DNA of 64,000 nt from Tupaia tana (GCA_026018925.1 JAKSZU010000016.1:82718059-82782058); one strand, 5' to 3'. Numbered from the stretch's first letter, positions 51,282 through 61,760 are shown. Translations and numbers: made by a program. Notes: a model not told the origin generated them from the letters alone.

Positions 51282-53657
51282 CTGTGGGGAGACCACGTGG
51301 CTCCTGCACCCACATACTGCATGGCCAGCCTGGCCTGGATGACCTGGTGCGGGAGCAATGCTGGCGGCAACCACACAGGCCCAGCTCTCACGAGTTCCCG
51401 GCTCCCGGCCCCATCGAGCTGACATGTGAGGGCGGGACACGCACCATGCTTTTGCTCAGTTTGTATGCAGCTTCGAAGTCGAAGGTAGTGGCTGAGTCCG
51501 GAACTACAGCATCTTGGAGCAGAGTCCCAGAGACCACGATCCTGTGATGCGTTGGGGCCAGGCCCGCTGTCACCTGCTGTCCTGGCCCAGCCCTCAGGGC
51601 TTTTTGGCTTGGGGCCTGGAGTCCCTCCCCTGGCGGCAGTGGCTGGACCCTTCCTCAGGGCCACACCCCCCAACCAATGCCAGCATGGAGGCCAGCTCCC
51701 CTTTTACCTCCAAACATGCTTTCTGGGGTGACCACGCACTCCCTGAGGACAGCTAAAGCCCAGGAGGCGTGTTCAGAGATCTTGGCCACCGCGTGTGAAG
51801 CTGAACATACAGTCCAGGTGTTCACGGAGTCCCACGGCCGCCCCCCGCAGGCAGGCCCTGCTAACCTGTCATAGGGGCAGTACGTGGACGTGACGGTGGT
51901 GTCGGCAGTGTCATCGATCAGCCACTGCAAGGCGGGGTCCGTGCGCAGGCGGATACCTGGCCACTGGGCCTCGGTCACGTACCGGCAGCCAGCATTGAAG
52001 TCGCCCATCAACATGATGTCCTACTGGGAGACAGCTGTCGGCCCCGGGAGAGACAGAGGCCGCCGGAGCCCACCGCCCAGGCCTACCTCCATGGCCCACT
52101 TCTCCCGGACATCCTGGTAGACATCGTAGAGCGCGTCGATCTCAGCTGCCGCGGACTCCGGGGCCGCGTGCAGGGGGACAATGGCGAACGTCTTAGCATC
52201 TGAGGAGTCAGTGGGCACACTAAGGGCATGCAGCGTGGGGGTGGCTGTGGGGGCCGCACCCCTGCAGGCCTGCTCAGTCATGCTAAGGCTTTTCAAAGTG
52301 ACCTGACCCTGAAGGTAAACAGCACTGGGGGGCGGGGGAACAGGAGCTCCAGGGGGAGGGTGGCGTCAGGACAGCCATGGGGTGCTACAGGGCAGGGCCA
52401 AGCGTCCCCCCCCCAGCCGTACTCACGCGTGCATGGGGAGGAGAACTTGACGACAATGGGCGGCCGGCTGAAGGTGTGGTTGCTGCAGGGGTGGTCCTTG
52501 CAGTGCTCACGGGTGTAGTCGTAGCTGTCCAGCACAGACACTTGGTCTCGCCTGTGGGGACAGGTGGCTTGGGATTGGGGAGCTGCCCTTTCACACCTGG
52601 CTCCCTTATTCCTCCTCTCCCCAAGGCCACTGGCCGTGGTTGGGTGGGCGTCCTGGGCACCAGGGGCCAGGCTGGAGTTTCACCCTGCAGACCTGCTGGG
52701 CCCAGAGGTGGGAGACCGCCACACCCTACCCCTGGAGTGGACCTGGGGCCCTTGCCCTGCTAGACAAGTCGCTACCCCCTCCCTGGGGTCCTCCCAGGTG
52801 AGGGAAAGGTTCCCTGGGTCCTTCCGACCACCTGCTGGCCCCCTCAGGTCCAGATTCGGGTCCGTCTCCCATGTCTCCTCCCTGTGGCCGCAGGCTCGGC
52901 CGGCCCGCCTCACCTGTGCAGGAAGAGGTAGCGCTCCTTGTATGTGCTAGGGCCCAGCGGACTGCTGACCACGTAGCGGTAGGTGTCTGGTACGTCCCTG
53001 GAGGGAGGAAACGAAAGTTGCTGATCCGGGGCCACAGAGGGGACCCGCTGGCTGCTCAGGCAAGGCCCTACCCACCCGCACGGTCCCTGGGGACAGCGAC
53101 GTGCCCGGGGTGGTCACATCCCAGGATGCCCATGCCTCACCCACCGGTTGAGCTTGTCCAGCAGCTTTCCCACGGCCACCAGGTGGCTGTCTCTGACCTC
53201 CTGGATGAGGGCGATGTCGTAGTCACTCACGATCTGGGGGAAGCGCAGCCACGCTGAGGGGAGGCCTTGGCCGGACGGGCCTCCAGCTACTCCTGCTCCC
53301 GGACCTCTGCCGTGGTCGGGGCCGTGCTCCCCCCGACTGCAGCCTGGCGCTTTTGCCCGGACTCCTGCTGCAGCCACCGGTGGCATGGCAGGGACTGGAT
53401 CCTGGCCAGCAGGTGCAGCCCTGCTCTGCCCTGGCTGGCTGAGGAGGCTCGACAGGGCCGACCCCACTGCCAGCCCTGGTTGCTCACCTTCAGGGACGGG
53501 CGCTGCTTACCTGCGTGATATAGTTGGAGAGGGTCACGTTGTTCATCTTGGACTCCCCAAAGGCCCGGATGTTGAAGGCTGCGATTTTCAGGGATAGTGC
53601 CACCTGCAGCAGGCTGGCCAGGACCAGCAGGGCCCCCATGAGCCTCCTAGTCCCCAT
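51180..53657 (-). CDS. DNASE1: DNASE1, secreted deoxyribonuclease I, eight coding exons
   Basis: Mg/Ca-dependent endonuclease that cuts extracellular double-stranded DNA. Minus-strand exons 53657-53511, 53233-53145, 52997-52914, 52551-52427, 52199-52087, 52020-51866, 51541-51445 and 51281-51180 join to 912 nt, 303 residues (human 282). A 22-residue signal peptide precedes mature LKIAAF. Conserved: Glu61, Glu100, His159, Asp193/Asn195 in MGDFN, Asp237 and His277 in SDHYPVEV, matching bovine Glu39, Glu78, His134, Asp168/Asn170, Asp212 and His252. N-glycan sites are at Asn40 and Asn131, and the disulfide is Cys198-Cys234. Unusual points: a 3-residue insertion near the small Cys loop, Ile139 where bovine has actin-contacting Ala114, and an 18-residue C-terminal extension. 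An in-frame ATG 33 bp further upstream is intronic. The non-coding first exon was not found. Confidence 0.95.
51445..51541 (-). CDS. DNASE1: DNASE1 seventh coding exon
   Basis: The acceptor is CATCACAG and the donor is GTGCGT. It encodes [20 protein letters not shown] then [12 protein letters not shown]. Confidence 0.93.
51866..52020 (-). CDS. DNASE1: DNASE1 sixth coding exon, MGDFN motif
   Basis: The acceptor is TCCCAGTAG, used at the second AG, and the donor is GTTAGC, a weaker donor. It encodes [20 protein letters not shown] and the structural Cys pair (GC...STYC). Confidence 0.92.
52087..52199 (-). CDS. DNASE1: DNASE1 fifth coding exon, catalytic His159
   Basis: The acceptor is CTCCTCAG and the donor is GTAGGC. 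It encodes [20 protein letters not shown] and [17 protein letters not shown]. The VPLHAAP His is the general acid/base pair partner. Confidence 0.94.
52427..52551 (-). CDS. DNASE1: DNASE1 fourth coding exon, expanded small Cys loop
   Basis: The acceptor is CCCCACAG and the donor is GTGAGT. It encodes [20 protein letters not shown] and [20 protein letters not shown]. The exon is three codons longer than in human, at the small disulfide loop. Confidence 0.92.
52914..52997 (-). CDS. DNASE1: DNASE1 third coding exon, actin-contact loop and Glu100
   Basis: The acceptor is CCTCCAG and the donor is GTGAGG. It encodes [20 protein letters not shown] then ERYLFLH. YVV corresponds to the Tyr65-Val67 actin contacts of the mature enzyme. 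Confidence 0.93.
53145..53233 (-). CDS. DNASE1: DNASE1 second coding exon
   Basis: The acceptor is CCCCCAG and the donor is GTGGGT. It encodes [20 protein letters not shown] then VGKLLDKLN, with the Mg-ligand Glu61. A donor six bases downstream (GTGAGG) would change the length by two residues. I chose the one that keeps the human spacing. Confidence 0.88.
53511..53657 (-). CDS. DNASE1: DNASE1 first coding exon, signal peptide
   Basis: Its 49 codons are the hydrophobic [20 protein letters not shown] then [20 protein letters not shown] and VTLSNYITQ. The start is set by alignment with human, where this exon also gives 49 codons. The donor is GTAAGC, and an acceptor (TTCTCCCAG) lies one base before the ATG. 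Confidence 0.94.
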
Positions 53658-53659
53658 CC

Positions 53660-55010
53660 TGGGAGAATGCAAGTCACAGGAGGGAGGCATCAGTCAGGCC
53701 TTCTGGAGTCCAGCATGGTGCGAGCTCTCGGAGGCCAAGGGCACGGGAGCCCTGTCGTGGTGGGTGGTGCCGGGACACCCTGGAGACCCTTGTGCCAAGT
53801 GTCCAGAAAACCTACTGCCTAGCACCCAGTAGTGGACCCTGACTTCTTCCCCACCAGAAGGCCTGTCCCTGGGAAGGGTGCCCACACCAAGGCCTCGCTG
53901 TTGGAGGGACTGTGCTCTGCCCCACTCCTGGGGGTGCCCTGCAGCCTGGTGCTCACCTGAGATGATGTCTACAGAGATGGCAGGAATTCTGCCAAGAGTC
54001 TGGAATGTTCTCAGATATTTTTAAATTTTGCTACTTAAAGCGTGTTATGAAGGGAGCTCTCTGGAAGGGGCTGCCGGGCTCAGGGTCCTGCACGGGCAGT
54101 GCTGTCCCACCTGGGGATTTAAAGGCTCAGGGAGCCATGACCCTCCCGGGGCGGGGCAGGCCCAGAACAATGGCACAGCTGTGTGGCTTCCCACGGGGCT
54201 GAGGCTCGTGCCTCCTGCCCTGGCACAGGCCCCACAGCTGAGAAACCACCTGATGATGGTGTTTGGCTTGGCCGTAAGCGGCTAGAAATAGGGCCATGGC
54301 CCGTGTCCTTCATGAAGGGCCCCCACCTGGTGGGCAACAGGTGTGCACTGGGGCGGGGCCCGGCTGTGCGCCATCAGTTAATGGTGCGGGGGAAGGGTGA
54401 GGTCACCTTGGAGGGAGAGGTGAAGCCAGGTCCTGGGCTGCTGTTGGACACCGAGCCCGGTGGCAGAACTCCATGGCACCTTCCACCACACACCCTATTG
54501 ACCCCAGCTCTGGCCTTCCTGATTCGTCAGCCTGGAGGCACAGGCAGTGTGGGCACCTAGACGGGGCTGCGCCCCACAGCACTGGGCCACCCCGAGTTGC
54601 TGATGGCGGGGGATCTGCTCTGAGGTGGTTGAGAGTTGTGTGTTTAGGTCTGGGAGGACTCCAAGTGACCAGGTGACAAGGATAGGGTGGCAACTAAGCC
54701 ATGCCAAGCCTCAGGCCCAGTCAGGACTGGGCCTGCTGTTCCCATGGCCTCTCCACCCTCCTCCTCCTACCAGGAAGACGTTGGCTGTCAGGCTGAGCCC
54801 TGTGCACTGCTGTGGTGCAGCCCTCCGAGTGGGGCCCGCGGAGCAGCACAGCTGGCGAGGGCTGGCCCAGCAGTCTGGGACTCGGCCTATTCAAGCTCAC
54901 CGCTCGCCTTCAGCCAGACAGAACTTCATCTGGAAAATGGCCTCCCCTGAGATTTCAGGATCAACTAACCTAACAGTAAAAGAGTCACTTCTCCTCTTAA
55001 AAAGCCATTG
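53660..55010. other. DNASE1 upstream region, no exon recognised
   Basis: Unique GC-rich DNA that should include the DNASE1 5' non-coding exon and promoter. I could not identify either, because there is no CpG island and no diagnostic motif. Confidence 0.4.
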
Positions 55011-55012
55011 CA

Positions 55013-55270
55013 AGACCAGCAGATGGCATAGAGGTTATGTTGCTGGACTCTACATGGCTGACTGCGGTTTGGGGCCAGACCTAGAGGCTTCAAACACGCC
55101 AGGTGTATGTGTGTGTCTGCCCAAAATCCCGAGAGGAGAATGGAAGAGAAGGGATTGCCATGTGGCCTTCTCCCAGAGGGTGATTTCTCACTTTCTGTCT
55201 CTGTCTTTCTGGCAAGCACACGTCCTCTATAGCAAAATATATATATATACATAATAGACACACACACATC
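55013..55270 (+). mobile_element. tRNA-SINE type A
   Basis: GACCAGCAGATGGCATAGAG head, GCCCAAAATCCCGAGAGGAG, CCTCTATAGCAAAATATATA tail with an (AT)n run. Flanks TAAAAAGCCATTGCA and TAAAAAGCCGTCACA are probable diverged target-site repeats. Confidence 0.85.
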
Positions 55271-55274
55271 TAAA

Positions 55275-55685
55275 AAGCCGTCACACCCTGGGATGCTCTC
55301 GGGGGCTATCATTCCATCCCCCTTTTGTCTTTCCTTCAGGGACCTCTTTCCGCCTGTCAGTCAACTGCTGCTGTGTAACAAGTCACTCCAGCGCTCAGAG
55401 CTTGTAGTTCCAGCTGGAGGCTGGGGCAAGAGGATCCAGAAACGGGGCGACCCTGGCAATAAATAATCAACCCCTGGAAGTCTGTCAGGCGCTGTACATT
55501 TTCCCCTGCTCACAGGTCTGTAGTCACCTGGGCTGGCTCTAGGCTGGGTCTCACTGTGGCTGCCCTGGGAGACCGAAGCTCCCAGAGAAGCAAGCAGAGC
55601 ACACACCACCAGGATCGAGGGTGGTGTCATCAACGAGCCTCAAAAAAGAGAGAAGAGGAAAAGCAGGTTGAAAAGAAATTTGAGA
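55275..55685. other. Intergenic, nothing recognised
   Basis: Unique DNA between SINEs. A minus-strand frame here (90 codons) has no family resemblance. Confidence 0.4.
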
Positions 55686-55686
55686 T

Positions 55687-55925
55687 GAGGCCAGTTTGGT
55701 GGCGTGGTGGTGAAAGCAGCCGGGTCCCACATGGCTGGCTGGTTTGAGTCCCAGACCTGGCAGCTTTAAAACACCAGCGTTACGTGTGTACATGCAAGTC
55801 CAGCAGGAGACTGGAGAGGGGAACGTGGCGCGGCCGTCCCTCCTGGAGGGTGCTTTCTCATGTTCTTTCTCCCTCTCTGTCTCTCTCTAGCAAGTGCACA
55901 TGTCCAATGGCACATTAAAAAAAAA
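55687..55925 (+). mobile_element. tRNA-SINE, AGCCGGGTCCC subtype
   Basis: GAGGCCAGTTTGGTGGCGTG, GCAGCCGGGTCCCACATGGC, GTTTGAGTCCCAGACCTGG, then a CT-rich body and an A tail. Confidence 0.78.
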
Positions 55926-55929
55926 TCTT

Positions 55930-56095
55930 GGGGCCGGCAAGTGGCATGGTGTTTGAGGTGATGGACTCCCACATAGCTAACAACGGTTCAAGTCTTGGAC
56001 CTGGCGGCTTGCTTTCTCACTTTCTGTCTCTTTCTCTTATATGTCCTATAGCAAGTTTAAAAAATAATAATTAATAAAATCAAATAATTCTTAAA
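55930..56095 (+). mobile_element. tRNA-SINE type B
   Basis: GGGGCCGGCAAGTGGCATGG head, GGTTCAAGTCTTGGACC, TGGCGGCTTGCTTTCTCAC, and a tail AATAATTAATAAAATCAAAT. Confidence 0.85.
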
Positions 56096-56334
56096 AGCCC
56101 ACAAACTTGACATATACCAGTAAAAGCAACATAGGGCTCTTACGTGGATTCTGTAAAACGGTGTCTTCAATCACGCAAGCAGGCAGGCGTTCACCAAACA
56201 AGCCATCCACTCAGCGGGAGCGCCGCGCACTGCCTGCCGAGGGTACGAGTGCTGTTTTGGGTTTGGTAACCGCGTGTGCTTGTGCTTTTAACGTCCTGAT
56301 ATCCTGGAGTCACATAAACTGACATACTTTTTTT

Positions 56335-56512
56335 AAATTTTTCTTTAATTATTTTATTTATCTTTATCCATTTATTTATTTATTTTTATTTGGCCATAGA
56401 GGAATAGAGTGAGAGAGAAAGTGAGAAAGCAAGCTGCCAGGTCTGGGACTCGAACCAAGGTCAGCCATGTGGGAGTCCAGCACCTTTAACCACCACGCCA
56501 CCTGCCAGCCCC
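56335..56512 (-). mobile_element. tRNA-SINE type B with 16-bp TSD
   Basis: Reverse copy between ACTGACATACTTTTTT at 56319-56334 and the same 16 bases at 56513-56528. GGGACTCGAACCAAGG is the reversed B box. Confidence 0.93.
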
Positions 56513-56574
56513 ACTGACATACTTTTTTCAAAGATTTACTTATTATTCTTAAAAGAATTATTTCTTATTTTTTA

Positions 56575-56740
56575 TTATTTTAAAAAATAATTATTTAACT
56601 TATTTATTTATTTATTTTTTAAGTTTCACCAGAGAGAGAGGGAAGTAAAATGAGAAAGCAAGCTGCCAGGTCCAGGACTTGAACTGCGGTTGACCGTGTG
56701 GTAGTTCAGTGACTCAACCACCACACCACCCTCCAGCCCC
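56575..56740 (-). mobile_element. tRNA-SINE type B, minus strand
   Basis: TTATTTATTTATTTATTTTT tail, GAGAAAGCAAGCTGCCAGGT, GACTTGAACTGCGG, end CCACCCTCCAGCCCC. Confidence 0.85.
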
Positions 56741-56747
56741 AATTATT

Positions 56748-56862
56748 CTTAATTTGATCAGAGAGACATGAGAGAGAAAGCACGCTACCAGTTCTGGGAC
56801 TCAAACTTTGACTGGCCATGTGGGAGCCCAGAGCCCTAACCACCACGCCACCTGCCAGCCCC
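56748..56862 (-). mobile_element. tRNA-SINE type B, tail shortened
   Basis: AATTTGATCAGAGAGACATG, GGGACTCAAACTTTG, end CCACCTGCCAGCCCC. Confidence 0.78.
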
Positions 56863-56969
56863 TAAGCAGACATACCTGAGGATAAGATGGTATGGTGCCT
56901 GAGATTTGCTTCCAAATGCTGGCCCCAAAGTTGGGTAAGGAGTACAGTAAGGTCATTTTCTATACAATT

Positions 56970-57161
56970 TTTTAAAAGAATTACATAATTTTATTTATTA
57001 TTATTATTGAATTTGCTATAAGGCAGGTGTGCTTACCAGAGAGAGAGAGAGAAAGAGAAAAAAAGAAAGGGAGAAAGCAAGCTGCCAGGTCCAGGACTTG
57101 AACCACATCAGCCACGTGGGAGTCCAGTGCCTTAACCACCACACCGCCACCTGCCGGCCCC
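56970..57161 (-). mobile_element. tRNA-SINE type B, minus strand
   Basis: AATTTGCTATAAGGCAGGTG, (GA)n, GGACTTGAACCACATC, end CCACCTGCCGGCCCC. Confidence 0.82.
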
Positions 57162-57175
57162 TCCATAGAATTTGT

Positions 57176-57460
57176 TAAAAAGTTGTATTTGCCAGAGGTC
57201 TCGTGCGCTCACCAGAAACAGGAAGAAGGGGCAACGTCTCCCGTGGGGTGCTCACGCTGCAATCCCCGCCACTTCCCCTTCACGCCAGGGCGTTGGTCCC
57301 GCCTGCACATGTGCCTGACGTGTTTTTGAAGCCACTTGAGATAGACCAATAAATGCAATGTACAGCCCTTATTTGGATCCAGTAAAACAGGATTTGAACC
57401 ACATAGTCGACTTTCTGGGATCCAGGTCTCTTAACCTAGACTAGGCCATGGGGCTGGCCC
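57176..57460 (-). mobile_element. Old tRNA-SINE with an internal 50-bp insert
   Basis: GCTCACGCTGCAATCCCCGC and GTTTTTGAAGCCACTTGAG, then unrelated DNA (57345-57385), then GGATTTGAACCACATAGTCG and the end GGGGCTGGCCC. Confidence 0.6.
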
Positions 57461-57521
57461 TTCAGGATTATTTCATATTTCATAAATGAGAAATTTTGTA
57501 AGCCATACAACGTGATTTTTT

Positions 57522-57774
57522 TTTGGAGAGGCTTTTTTTTTTTTTGGCTATAGGGTGCGTGCCCTCGCCAGACAGAGAGACAGAGAGACAGAAAGCAAGA
57601 AATCACCCCCCCCGGGGGGATGGCCAAGCCGCAATCCCTTCTCCATTCTCCCCTTGGGATCTTGGGCATGCATGCACACGCGCCCGGTGTGAGTTTAAGC
57701 CACCGGGTCCAGGACTCGAACCGTAGGCAACTACGTGGGAGTCCAGCAACAGCCATTATGCTAACTGCTGGTCC
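57522..57774 (-). mobile_element. tRNA-SINE type A, minus strand
   Basis: T run, GGCTATAGGGTGCGTGCCCT, AAGAAATCACCCCCCCCGGG, GGACTCGAACCGTAGG, end CTAACTGCTGGTCCC. Confidence 0.92.
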
Positions 57775-57791
57775 CAGGAAGTGATTTTTTT

Positions 57792-58045
57792 TAAAAGGTT
57801 TTTGCTATAGGGCGCATGCGCTTGCCAGACAGAGAGAAAGAGAGACAGAGAGATAGAAAGCGAGAAATCACCCCCCCAGGGGGGATGGTCACGCCGCAAT
57901 CCCTTCTCCTCCATTCTCCTCTCGGGATCTTGGGCATGCATGCACACGCGCCCGGCGTGAGTTTTAAGCCACCGGGTCCGGGACGCAAACCGCGGTCATC
58001 TACGTGGGAGTCCAGCGACATAGCCATTACGCTAACTGCTGGTTC
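57792..58045 (-). mobile_element. Young tRNA-SINE type A with 17-bp TSD
   Basis: GCTATAGGGCGCATGCGCTT, GGGACGCAAACCGCGG, end CTAACTGCTGGTTC. The direct repeat CAGGAAGTGATTTTTTT flanks it (57775-57791 and 58046-58062). It sits immediately next to the preceding SINE. Confidence 0.93.
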
Positions 58046-58064
58046 CAGGAAGTGATTTTTTTTT

Positions 58065-59325
58065 TAATCACACAAAAAAATGGAAATGACCAGGCTGGTG
58101 TCTTGGGAAGACTCTCCAGTCATGGTGAGGAGGGAGCCGGGCATAGAGGAGTGGGGAGGGCAGGAGCCTGGGCTCAGAGGCCTGAGGCTTCACAGGGAAG
58201 GTGGTTTCTTCCTGCTCGGGAAACTCCCAAGGATTGCCCTTTGAGGTGGGGGCTCAGTCCCAGACTCTATCTGCGGAGGGGACCTGTGTCCTCGGGCCTC
58301 TGACAGCCAGAGCCACACCGACCCAGCTGCATCCTGGCCCCCCCGGCCGTCCCGAGATCCAGGGCTCACCGTGACCAATGTGATTCTAGCTCCGAGCCCT
58401 CCTGGGCCTTCCGCTCCGCCAGAGCTGGGGCCTCCTTGTCATTCCAGTTCTATCAGATGTGTTTGGAGAAGCTGCCCTCTCCCCACCCGCCCCACTGCCA
58501 CCATGGCCCCGGTTCTCCTGGCCCAGACAGCCCGTTTGCTTTAACATGTTCGTCACGTTGTGTTTGTCATTTGTGGCCGTCCAGACCACGGAGCAGAGGC
58601 CACATCTCCCGTCAGGAAAATAGCCCTGGCACCCGCAGCAAGGCTGGGTGTGGAGCCCCGCATCCGCAGACGGCTGCTGGACCTGGCAGAGCACAAGCTC
58701 TGTGGCCCTCTGGGCAGCCCTCCTGGCTGTGAGTGGCCTTCTGCCCCAGATCCAACAGAGAAAACCCAGCCCAGCATGGCGGGCACTGCGAGGCACCCAA
58801 AGGGCATGTGGGCACTGGGCACATGGCGTGGGCTGACCACAAGTTACCAGGAGCCCTGTGGCCCCACGGCCAGCAGGACGGACATTCTTTCTGTCTGCTC
58901 CCTAAGGCGTGTCCCTGGCCTTGGGGACAGAGCATCTTAGAGGACAATGGTCTTCTATCCTTTATTTCAGGTGAGGCCAGTGTTGGCCATGGCAGTGCGC
59001 TAATTCCCGTGCCCAATGACCTGCGGAAGTCTCAGCGCCCGCAGCTCAGCGCGGTGCCCTTGGCCCTGTGGATTTATTCTGTCGATTGTAAGGGAAACAT
59101 TAACCGGGATGGAAAATTCCTCAGAACAGTGCACATCTGAATCGCAAAGCTCACAGCAGCAAACGGGCACTCGTGCCAGCAGCCCCGCCTCCACGTCCTC
59201 AGCCCTCAGCCCCGCCCGCCACATCGGAGGGTCAGGGGTACCCGAGTTCTGCAGCGCAGGAGGCCTGCCCCGCACTGCCACACTCCTGTACTCTGCCTTT
59301 AGGAGAGATGCAAACAAAGAGAAGT
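58065..59325. other. Intergenic, unique, nothing recognised
   Basis: GC-rich unique DNA with several overlapping frames of 95-136 codons on both strands. None has splice context, a start environment or a recognisable domain. Confidence 0.45.
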
Positions 59326-59327
59326 TT

Positions 59328-59462
59328 TTTAAAAATTCCCACATGGCTAACAGCAGTTTGAGGCCAGACCTGTGGCTTGCTTTCATTTCCTTTCTCTCTC
59401 TGCCTCTGTCTGGTTTAATTAAAAAAATAACAATAGCAAATGGAATTAAATAAATAATTCCA
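59328..59462 (+). mobile_element. tRNA-SINE type B, 5'-truncated
   Basis: It starts AAATTCCCACATGGCTAACA, then TGTGGCTTGCTTTCATTTCC, and ends in an A/T-rich AATTAAATAAATAATTCC. Confidence 0.75.
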
Positions 59463-59492
59463 AAAAAGAAAAAGAAAAAGAAAAGCTACTTT

Positions 59493-59750
59493 CTAAGGCA
59501 ACTCAGTGGCTAGCGTGGTGGTTAAGGCACTGGATTTCCACATGGCCTACTGTGTGGTTCAAGTCTTGCTACTCAGCAGATTGAAAAACACGCCAGGCAC
59601 AGGTGCATGTGTGCCCAAAATCCTGAGAAGAGAATGGAGAAGGGATTGTGGCATGGTCATCCTCCCTGAGGGGGTGATTTTTCCCTCTCTCTCCTCCCCC
59701 TTCTCCTCCCTCTCCCTCTCCCCAGTGAGCACTATAACAAAAAAATGAAG
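59493..59750 (+). mobile_element. tRNA-SINE type A, diverged
   Basis: CAGTGGCTAGCGTGGTGGTT head, GGTTCAAGTCTTGC, GCCCAAAATCCTGAGAAGAG, CT-rich body and end ACTATAACAAAAAAATG. Confidence 0.78.
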
Positions 59751-59794
59751 CCACTTTCTAAAGTACATGTGGGAGGTTCGTACCCATGGAGCCT

Positions 59795-60320
59795 GCAGTG
59801 AGAGCGTAGTTCCCACTGGTGGTCCTGTGGGGACCTCAGTGAGAGCGTAGGCTCCCCGTGGTGGTCCTGAGCCCGCGGTGAGAGCTAGCTCCCACTGGTG
59901 GTCCTGTGGGGCCCTCAGTGGTCGTCCTGAGCCCGTGGTGAGAGCGTAGGCTCCCCGTGGTGGTCCTGAGCCTGCGGTGAGAGCATAGCTGCCACTGGTG
60001 GTCCTGAGCCCACAGTGAGAGCGTAGGCTCCCCGTGGTGGTCCTGAGCCTGCGGTGAGAGCATAGCTGCCACTGGTGGTCCTGAGCCCACAGTGAGAGCG
60101 TAGCTCCCACCGATGGTCCTGAGCCCGGGGTGAGAGCGTAGGCTCCCCGTGGTGGTCCTGAGCCCGCGGTGAGAGCTAGTTCCCACTGGTGGTCCCGTGG
60201 GGCCCGCAGTGAGAGCGTAGGCTCCCCGTGGTGGTCCTGAGCCCGCGGTGAGAGCTAGTTCCCACTGGTGGTCCCGTGGGGCCCGCAGTGAGAGCGTAGG
60301 CTCCCCGTGGTGGTCCTGAG
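59795..60320. repeat. About 39-bp compound minisatellite
   Basis: Units alternate between GTGAGAGCGTAGGCTCCCCG with TGGTGGTCCTGAGCC and GTGAGAGCTAGTTCCCACTG with GTGGTCC. About 14 units are arranged as a two-part higher-order repeat. Confidence 0.92.
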
Positions 60321-60324
60321 GCGA

Positions 60325-61500
60325 CAGGACTTAGTCTCAGAGCTGTGTGGTCTGGCCTGACAGATGGGCTTCGAAGGTGTTGGCGTTTCCAACAGGGGTC
60401 TCAAAGGCCAGTCTGCTTGTGGCCTGCCCTTCCCCAAAGAGCCCCCCAAGGGTCCCAGCCCATAGCCTAGGGTATTGCTTAGGGACCTTCTCCCTGACAG
60501 GCCCTGACTTCTTCCCCAGTTCATGAGGCCAAAGCCTCACTGTGCTTTCCAGGCTCGTTCTGCGTCTTTGCGGTAAACAGTCCCACCAGCAAATGCCTGG
60601 GGAGAGGCTGGTGCTGTGTAGGTCTCTGCTCCCACTTCCTTCCGGCCCCCCAGCCTCCCCAGCATGCCCAGCCCTGGGGCATTGCCTCCAGCCCGTGTCC
60701 CTCCAGGGAGCGCCTCCCGCAGAACAGAAGGTGGGGCTCACCTCTGTGCTCCAAAAGGCTCCCCAGGTCCTGAGTTATGGCCGGCCGTGGGAGCCCTCAG
60801 CAGTGCTGGTCACTGAAAACCATCCCACACCAGAGGCAGTCTGTCCACGGCACCCGGAAGGAGTCACAGAGAACGGGGTTGGGAGGACACGGGCTGATAA
60901 CCAGCTAGGCTGGTCAGACCAGCGTGGGCCATGGGGAAGCACAGTTACCAATGTCCTGTCCAACCGATCGCCAAGAGCTTCCAGAGGGACTCGGTGCCAT
61001 TCCCATGTGTAGTCCCTGGGACACTAGCGTCTGCACCCTCACCTAAACTGCAGGGTCCAAACCCAAACCGACGCCCTCCCCTGGTCCCAGCGGTGAGAAG
61101 GGCATGGGGGCCTGGTAGCTCCTCCCGCCAGAAGGGGCTGAGCCTGGGCCTGCTCCTGAGGAGGATGCCTGCGGCTTGCCACAGCCCGCTCAGGGTAGCT
61201 GCCTCCCAGGGCCTGTGCCCGCCGGGCCCTGGGCAGCGCTGGTTTCTGACAGGAACCGCGTGGCCTGCCAGCTCCTGCCTGGAACCAGGAGGGGCCCAGC
61301 CACAGATGCTTGTTCACTCCATGTTCACAGGTTCAGCCATGTTTTCCCAAACTGGCCCTTGGCTCTGTGTCTCTAGGCTGTCCCTCCCTTCAGGCCTCTG
61401 GCCAGATGTCACCTGGTACCTTCCAGTTCAAGCGGACATGTCCTGCCTGCTGCCGGATCTCTACCCCACGTGACTTCTTGCCACGGGGCACATCTAACAT
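60325..61500. other. Intergenic, unique, nothing recognised
   Basis: No repeat, exon or CpG island is recognised. Frames of up to 180 codons are GC-driven and have no homology that I recognise. Confidence 0.45.
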
Positions 61501-61506
61501 GTGCCT

Positions 61507-61760
61507 GGGGGACCAGCAGTTGGCGTAATGGCTATGTTGCTGGACTCCCATGTAGTCGACCGCAGTTCAAGTCCCACACCCGGTGGCTTAAACTCATGCC
61601 AGACGCATGTGCATGCGTGCCCAAGATCTGGAGAGGAGAAGGAATTGCGGCTTGGCCATCCCCCCGAGGGGGTGATTTCTCGGTCTCTCTCTGGCTCTCT
61701 CTTTCTGGCGAGCACACGTGCCCTATAGCAAAAACTTCTCAAAAAAAAAAAAAAAAAACA
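61507..61760 (+). mobile_element. tRNA-SINE type A, full length, long A tail
   Basis: GGGGGACCAGCAGTTGGCGT head, CCGCAGTTCAAGTCCCACAC, GCCCAAGATCTGGAGAGGAG, CCCTATAGCAAAAACTTCTC and an A run of about 18. Confidence 0.92.

Noticed and set aside
53658..53690. Upstream in-frame ATG (MPPSCDLHSPR) as the DNASE1 start
   Set aside because: It precedes a good CAG acceptor, lacks signal-peptide character, and the downstream ATG gives the human-length 49-codon exon with the signal peptide in place.
61509..61590. SINE heads with A and B boxes as possible tRNA genes
   Set aside because: The heads continue into the SINE body and an A tail, cloverleaf pairing is degraded, and dozens of copies exist.
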